Origin: Sarcocystis neurona | Taxonomy: Eukaryota > Apicomplexa > Conoidasida > Eucoccidiorida > Sarcocystidae | NCBI GenBank assembly: GCA_000727475.1 | Contig: KL647298.1 | Span: 956,786-1,020,785 of the forward strand | Length of the DNA stretch: 64,000 nucleotides | Direction of reading: 5' to 3' | Shown: piece by piece, positions 60,298 to 64,000 of the stretch | Layout of the letters: each line of letters opens with the position of its first letter | Position numbering within the stretch: the stretch's first letter is position 1 | The notes under the pieces: model-generated | What the model was told of the DNA's origin: nothing | The model's database searches: none | What the model saw: the letters and a program-made list of their open reading frames with translations, nothing else | Translations under genes and position numbers: made by a program

Positions 60298-62643
60298 CTA
60301 CACTGTTGCTGCCCGTGCAGCTGGGGCAGCAGCAGTAGCAGTGTGTAGGCACGAGCACGCACCAGCAAGCGTCGAGAGAAGCAGAGGAGCAGCCACGGAA
60401 GAATCATCAAAATAAAGTCTCTCTCTACAAAAGTCTACTGTTGCGCGCGTGCATCGCAACCAGTCAAGCCCAAGAACTAGCAGCGGCTGCTGCGGCTGCG
60501 AAGAAGGGAAAGAAAAAGGATATAGAGGACAAAAAGGACGTGCTGGACCACCAGCAGCGAAGCAGGAGCTTTGCTGCCGCTGTCCCTCCTCATTTGGGGT
60601 GAAAGCAGCAGGAAGGAGCGCGTACTGCTGCGGCTTTTGAGTGGCGCACACCGAGCTGCAGCAAGCGCCGGCGGTGGTATGCTGAACACGCAAGTAGTCC
60701 GTCTCCACAGGGGCCGCAGCAGCTGAAGCAGCAGCAGTAGCAGAAGCAGCAGCAGCAGAAGCAGCAGCAGCAGAAGCAGCAGCAGCAGAGGCAGTAGCAG
60801 CAGCAGGAGCAGCAGCGCCAGCAGCAGCAGCAGCAGAGGCAACATTCCCAGCAGGGGCGGCAACAGCAGCGGACGCTGCAGGATCACCAGCAGCAGCACC
60901 AGCGAAAGTAGCAGCAGCAGCAGAAGGGGCAGCAGCACGAACGGTAGTTGATGCAGCTGAGGCAACAGCAGGAGAAGCTAGGACCAAGGCGTCGCAGATG
61001 ACAATGAAGAAGGAGTAAAGACTGCCGTCATTATGTTCTGCGCAAGAGTAGACCGGCGCACCGGCTGATGCTGCTGCTGCAGTGCCGCTGCTGCCGCTCG
61101 CTTCTTCGCTCGTTTCCGCTGCTGCAGTCGCTGCATGTGAGGTGAAGGGGAGAGTCACACGCGGCTGCTGCAGGTGGTGTTGCTGCACCGTCGGTACATG
61201 CTCCTGTTGAAAGCCCTGCTGTCGCTGCTGCTCTCGCTTTTCCTGCTGTAGCAAACAGTTTTCCTCCTGCTGTCGCTGCTGCGCTGGTGTGTGCTGTTGA
61301 TGCGGCTCCTGCTCCTGACTGTGCTGCTGCCGCTGCTGCTGCGTCACTTTGACTTGCTGCTCCTGCTCTTCGTCTTCCGTCCCCCTATGGTGCTGCTGCA
61401 TGCGCTGCAGCAGTTGCTGCTGTTTGATATGTATACCTGCATGCTGTTCTTCTCTAGGCTTGGAAAAAAGAAACGGTGCTGTTGGAAGCACTGGGACGTG
61501 CAGCACCAAGTTCTCCACACGGCCGATTATTTGCAGTGCACCGCACGCCTCACCTTCGATGCTGGTCGACTTCCGCCTGCCTGCTGCTGCTGCTTTTGCT
61601 GCTGCTGCTTTTGCTGCTGCTGCTGCTTCTGCTTCTGCGGCTGCTCGCGCTTTCCTGCTTACGTTTCCCTCTTCTGCTGGTACAGCAGCAGTCGTTGCTC
61701 CGGTCGCTGCACCTGCAGCTGCTGCTGTCTGCAGCGGTGTCACTGTTGCCGCTGCTGCTGCTGCAGCACACAACGCCGGCGTTGCGGCTCCTAAGCTGTG
61801 CGCTGTTGCTGGCGTTGCTTCCTCCCTTGCTGTGTTGTTGGACGAGACTGCGTCATGTGCGGTTCCTGCCGCATCCTCCGCTGCTGTTGCCAATGCTGCG
61901 CCTGCTGCGGTCGCTGCTGCATCTGCTACTGCTGCCGTTGCTGCTGTATCTTCTTTTGCTGCTGTCGCTGCTGTACCTGCTATTGCTGCCGTTGCTGCTA
62001 TATCTTCTACTGCTGCTGTCGCTGCTGTATCTGTCACTGCTGCCGTTGCTGCTGCGTCTGCTACCGCTGTTGTCGCTGCTGTATCCGCTACTGCTGCCGC
62101 TGCTGCTGCATCCGTTACTGCTGCCGTTGCTGCTGTATCTGCTACTGCTGCTGTTGCTGCTGCATCTGATATTGCTGTATCTGCCACTGCTGCCGTTGCT
62201 GTTGCATCTGCTACTGCTGCTGCTGCTGTTGCTGCATCTGTTGGCACAGCAGCACAGACTTGAGACGGGGAGGTCTGCACTCCCGTCTCTTTTCTGGAGC
62301 AGTCCTGAGCAGCAACAGGGCTAAAAGAGCAACTGTACGCAGACGAGAGACTGCGCGATGACTCGCCTGCAGCAGGGTGTGGGGAAGGAGCGCACGTGGG
62401 AGAGGACAGGAAGGAGTCTCTGCGTCGGTGGGCGTTGAAGCAAGAGCCGTTGCAAGCAGCGGCAGCAGCAGAGGCAGACGAGAACAGAGCGCATGCAGTG
62501 GTTCTTATTCCCGTATTTACAGGAAGATTCATGTACTCAACCAGCCAGGAAGACACAATTGTTGCTTCTGCCCCACAGTCAATCAACGCAGGTACCCACA
62601 CCTGGTTGACGTACACCGGAAGAAAGAGCAGCATGGCGCTGTA
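60298..62643 (-). CDS. Retropepsin-like gene, main exon
   Basis: Acceptor CTTCTCTTAG, then TAC AGC GCC ATG; an in-frame TAG sits just upstream, so either this splice or the ATG at 62634 begins the segment. D-C-G-A lies at residues 19-22 from that Met, IIGRV near 368, the FFIVICDALVL strand near 540 and VLGLDWL near 716-725. The frame is open for over 780 codons to TAG at 60298-60300. Ala-rich insertions include about 12 copies of a nine-residue repeat at 61880-62240 and Ala/Ser runs at 60715-60840. Confidence 0.78.
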   Translation of the reverse strand, partial: YSAMLLFLPVYVNQVWVPALIDCGAEATIVSSWLVEYMNLPVNTGIRTTACALFSSASAAAAACNGSCFNAHRRRDSFLSSPTCAPSPHPAAGESSRSLSSAYSCSFSPVAAQDCSRKETGVQTSPSQVCAAVPTDAATAAAAVADATATAAVADTAISDAAATAAVADTAATAAVTDAAAAAAVADTAATTAVADAAATAAVTDTAATAAVEDIAATAAIAGTAATAAKEDTAATAAVADAAATAAGAALATAAEDAAGTAHDAVSSNNTAREEATPATAHSLGAATPALCAAAAAAATVTPLQTAAAAGAATGATTAAVPAEEGNVSRKARAAAEAEAAAAAKAAAAKAAAAGRRKSTSIEGEACGALQIIGRVENLVLHVPVLPTAPFLFSKPREEQHAGIHIKQQQLLQRMQQHHRGTEDEEQEQQVKVTQQQRQQHSQEQEPHQQHTPAQQRQQEENCLLQQEKREQQRQQGFQQEHVPTVQQHHLQQPRVTLPFTSHAATAAAETSEEASGSSGTAAAASAGAPVYSCAEHNDGSLYSFFIVICDALVLASPAVASAASTTVRAAAPSAAAATFAGAAAGDPAASAAVAAPAGNVASAAAAAGAAAPAAATASAAAASAAAASAAAASATAAASAAAAPVETDYLRVQHTTAGACCSSVCATQKPQQYALLPAAFTPNEEGQRQQSSCFAAGGPARPFCPLYPFSFPSSQPQQPLLVLGLDWLRCTRATVDFCRERLYFDDSSVAAPLLLSTLAGACSCLHTATAAAPAARAATV

Positions 62644-63242
62644 CTAAGAGAAGCCTGTGAGGAGGTTGTCGCTGCTTGTGCTGCTGCTGTTGCTGCTGCG
62701 GAGCTCTTGCTACTGCTGCTCTCCCGCTCGCACGGCAACTGCTGCTGCGAAACTCTTCTGTACCTGCTCTCCAGGTCTCCCTACTGCTTGCTAAACTTTC
62801 CTCTGGCTGCTCGCCGGCTCTTTCCCCTGCTGCGAATTCTTCCTGCGGCGACTCTCCCGCTCTTACGCCTGCTGCCGCTGCTGCTGCCGCTAAACGCTTC
62901 TTTTGCTGCTGCGCAATTCTGACTGCCGCGGCTGTCGTGCGCCTACTGTTGCTGCAGTCTTCGTCCCGGTACTGCCGCTCCTCCTCTTGCTGCGCGCGTG
63001 TCCGTGGGCTGCTGCTACCGCCGTCGGTGCTGCTGCATGCATGCTTCCTCTGCTGGCAGCCTCTACCAGCTGCGCATTACAAGTTTCCTACACATCGGCT
63101 TAACGAAGGGTGTTGCAGCAGGTTCTTCACACCTGCCGGGATTCGCCCCTGCTGCTGGAGCGAATGCGGCTGCTGCTAGTGTGGCTCTACGACATACGCG
63201 TTGGTGTTGTGAGGGAGAATCCTGCTGCTGCCGCGTAGACAT
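60298..63242 (-). CDS. Retropepsin-like aspartyl protease with Ala-rich insertions
   Basis: Best model: exons 63242-63133, 63062-62714 and 62643-60298, separated by two 70-bp introns and joining in phase to 934 residues. The protease fold is recognisable in pieces of the last exon: VNQVWVPALIDCGAEATIVS (catalytic strand), IIGRV followed by a hydrophobic strand about 350 residues on, SFFIVICDALVL, and LLVLGLDWL with TRATVDFCRERLYF near the end. Order and spacing of motifs match a single retropepsin domain, as in DDI1-type proteins and gypsy-type proteases, exploded by Ala-, Gln- and Ser-rich insertions. The catalytic triplet reads D-C-G instead of D-S/T-G. One such domain would act as a homodimer. 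The upstream exons carry a Gln/Glu/Arg-rich region. Whether it is a DDI1-like host gene or a domesticated retroelement protease cannot be settled; no reverse transcriptase or integrase is seen nearby. Confidence 0.6.
61880..62240 (-). repeat. 27-bp coding repeat, about 12 copies
   Basis: On the - strand the units encode variants of Ala-Val-(Ala/Thr/Glu)-Asp-(Thr/Ala)-Ala-Ala-Thr-Ala, inside the retropepsin-like protein between the catalytic strand and the IIGRV motif. The Asp every nine residues and the even period separate it from simple poly-Ala. Confidence 0.88.
62714..63062 (-). CDS. Retropepsin-like gene, probable middle exon
   Basis: The open frame has no ATG but a protein-like mix: QQEEERQYRDEDCSNS, VRIAQQQKKRLA, SPQEEFAAGERAGEQPEES. 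The acceptor TGGTAG (63064-63063) gives an Arg codon with exon 1. The donor GTAGCA gives a 70-bp intron and phase 0 into the main exon. A stronger-looking GTACAG donor at 62763 breaks the phase. Confidence 0.5.
63133..63242 (-). CDS. Retropepsin-like gene, possible first exon
   Basis: An ATG at 63242 opens MSTRQQQDSPSQHQRV, followed by an Ala/Gly-rich segment, with donor GTGTGA at 63132. The frame is open upstream to another ATG at 63293. The exon is supported only by phase and the 70-bp intron length. Confidence 0.4.
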
Positions 63243-63683
63243 GGCTCTTGCTGCTGCTATAGCAACCCCGTGCTGCTGCTTCGTATGGGGCACGCAGAGC
63301 TGCTGTTACTACGGGCAGGATTACTCGTGCTGCAGGAGCTGCTGCTGCTGTTGCTGCTTGTTGGCACCGTCTGATCCCAGAGGCTGAGCTCGTGCTGGTG
63401 CATCTACAGTCGTCGCTGCCTCTGTCTTAGCTGCGGCTGCCTGTATTCGAGGTTGCAGCAGTGAGAACACAAGATGCCGTGTTTGCAGCAGCTGCTGCGG
63501 ATCCCTACGTGTGACGCTCTTGCCGCTGCTGCTGCTGGTCGAGCTGCTGCTGAAGGTAATGGAGCTGCTGCCGCAGCTATCGGCGCTGCCCGTGGTCGAG
63601 CGCAAGAAAACAACATACAGAAACTCTGCCACGAAGGCCCAGTGCTTCTCTCGCAGTGTTCCTGAGTAGCTTTTCAGGAACAG
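63243..63683. other. CTG-rich DNA near right edge
   Basis: The + strand is rich in CTG/TGC triplets, like the intron ends seen elsewhere on the + strand. It could be an intron leading into the exon-like stretch at 63684. On the - strand it could be 5' sequence of the retropepsin-like gene. No gene is assigned. Confidence 0.35.
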
Positions 63684-63972
63684 CAGAAGTGGATTTTTGC
63701 TGCCCCAGCAGCGGGAAAGGTACGCGCTGCAGCAGCAGCTGCAGCAAGGGGAAGTGCGGCTGTAGCAGGAGCGGCAAAAGTGCGTGTCAGCAGTACGTGA
63801 GGCGTTCTACGACAATCGACAGCTGTGCCGTCGCGCGTGCCTTCTCCCAGGGCGTTTCACTTCTTCGTCGAAGCACTGCCACGTAGCAGCAGGAGCAGCA
63901 GAAGCAGAAGTAGCAGCAGCAGCAGTGGAGGCGTCAGGTAGTGAGCGCGCCAGCAGAAGCACTCGGCGGTGA
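63684..63972 (+). pseudogene. Exon-like Gln-rich stretch with one in-frame TAG
   Basis: After the acceptor-like CAGGAACAG at 63683, one frame reads FLLPQQRERYALQQQLQQ, then GEVRL, a TAG at 63763-63765, then QERQKCVSAVREAFYDNRQL to TGA at 63970. Both sides of the TAG look like one coiled-coil segment, and the stop is one C-to-T change from CAG. It may be a decayed exon, an assembly error, or two exons around a small unseen intron. A second frame from 63684 (QKWIFAAPAAGK) is also open. Confidence 0.3.
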
Positions 63973-64000
63973 ACAGCAGCGAAGGGCAGCAGCGGCGGCA

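Noticed and set aside
61291..62324. Leu/Cys/Ala-rich + strand frames of 123-304 codons
   Set aside because: Antisense of the Ala-coding repeats of the - strand protease gene, which carries conserved motifs in its own frame.
60298..63242. A full LTR retrotransposon around the retropepsin-like gene
   Set aside because: No reverse transcriptase, RNase H, integrase or terminal repeats were recognised on either side within the window.

Overview
The window looks like nuclear DNA from a coccidian apicomplexan, most probably Eimeria (a near relative such as Cyclospora cannot be excluded). Three things point there. Dense CAG/CTG trinucleotide tracts run through exons as Ser, Ala and Gln stretches and through introns. 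TA/TG-rich simple repeats fill the spaces between. The recognisable genes are split into many small GT-AG exons, and two of them are conserved eukaryotic proteins with apicomplexan-style low-complexity insertions. CAG/CTG tracts rarely contain stop codons in any frame, so open-frame length means little here. I therefore built genes from protein-family matches, splice sites and reading-phase agreement.

Layout. (1) About 0.8-9.5 kb, + strand: 3' part of a coiled-coil protein with a C-terminal RING-like Cys cluster, four supported exons, 5' end unresolved. (2) 9.5-24 kb: mostly simple and tandem repeats, with one weak + strand gene candidate at 19.3-20.05 kb. (3) 24.0-26.7 kb, + strand: a complete three-exon Alba-domain nucleic-acid-binding protein with an RGG-rich tail. 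(4) 26.7-33 kb: a stretch almost free of CAG/CTG repeats, without a convincing gene. (5) 33.5-56.7 kb, + strand: a complete PPWD1 orthologue (WD40 plus cyclophilin-type peptidyl-prolyl isomerase) in 13 exons. Its introns total about 20 kb and are loaded with minisatellites, polypurine and polypyrimidine blocks and an inverted repeat. (6) 56.7-60.3 kb: repeats and a perfect 13-bp hairpin. (7) 60.3-63.2 kb, - strand: a retropepsin-like aspartyl protease whose domain is split by several hundred residues of Ala-rich repeats and whose catalytic triplet reads D-C-G. (8) 63.7-64 kb: a possible + strand exon running to the right edge.

The genes do not form a pathway. Alba and PPWD1 both belong to RNA metabolism (mRNA binding and control; spliceosome-associated folding). 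The RING-like and retropepsin-like proteins would fit ubiquitin or proteolysis roles, but that is inference from domain type only. The strongest unusual signals are the D-C-G retropepsin with its split domain, the polarity of CAG/CTG tracts relative to exons and introns, and a cluster of structural repeats around PPWD1 exon 6 (a 115-bp inverted repeat plus a duplicated splice acceptor).
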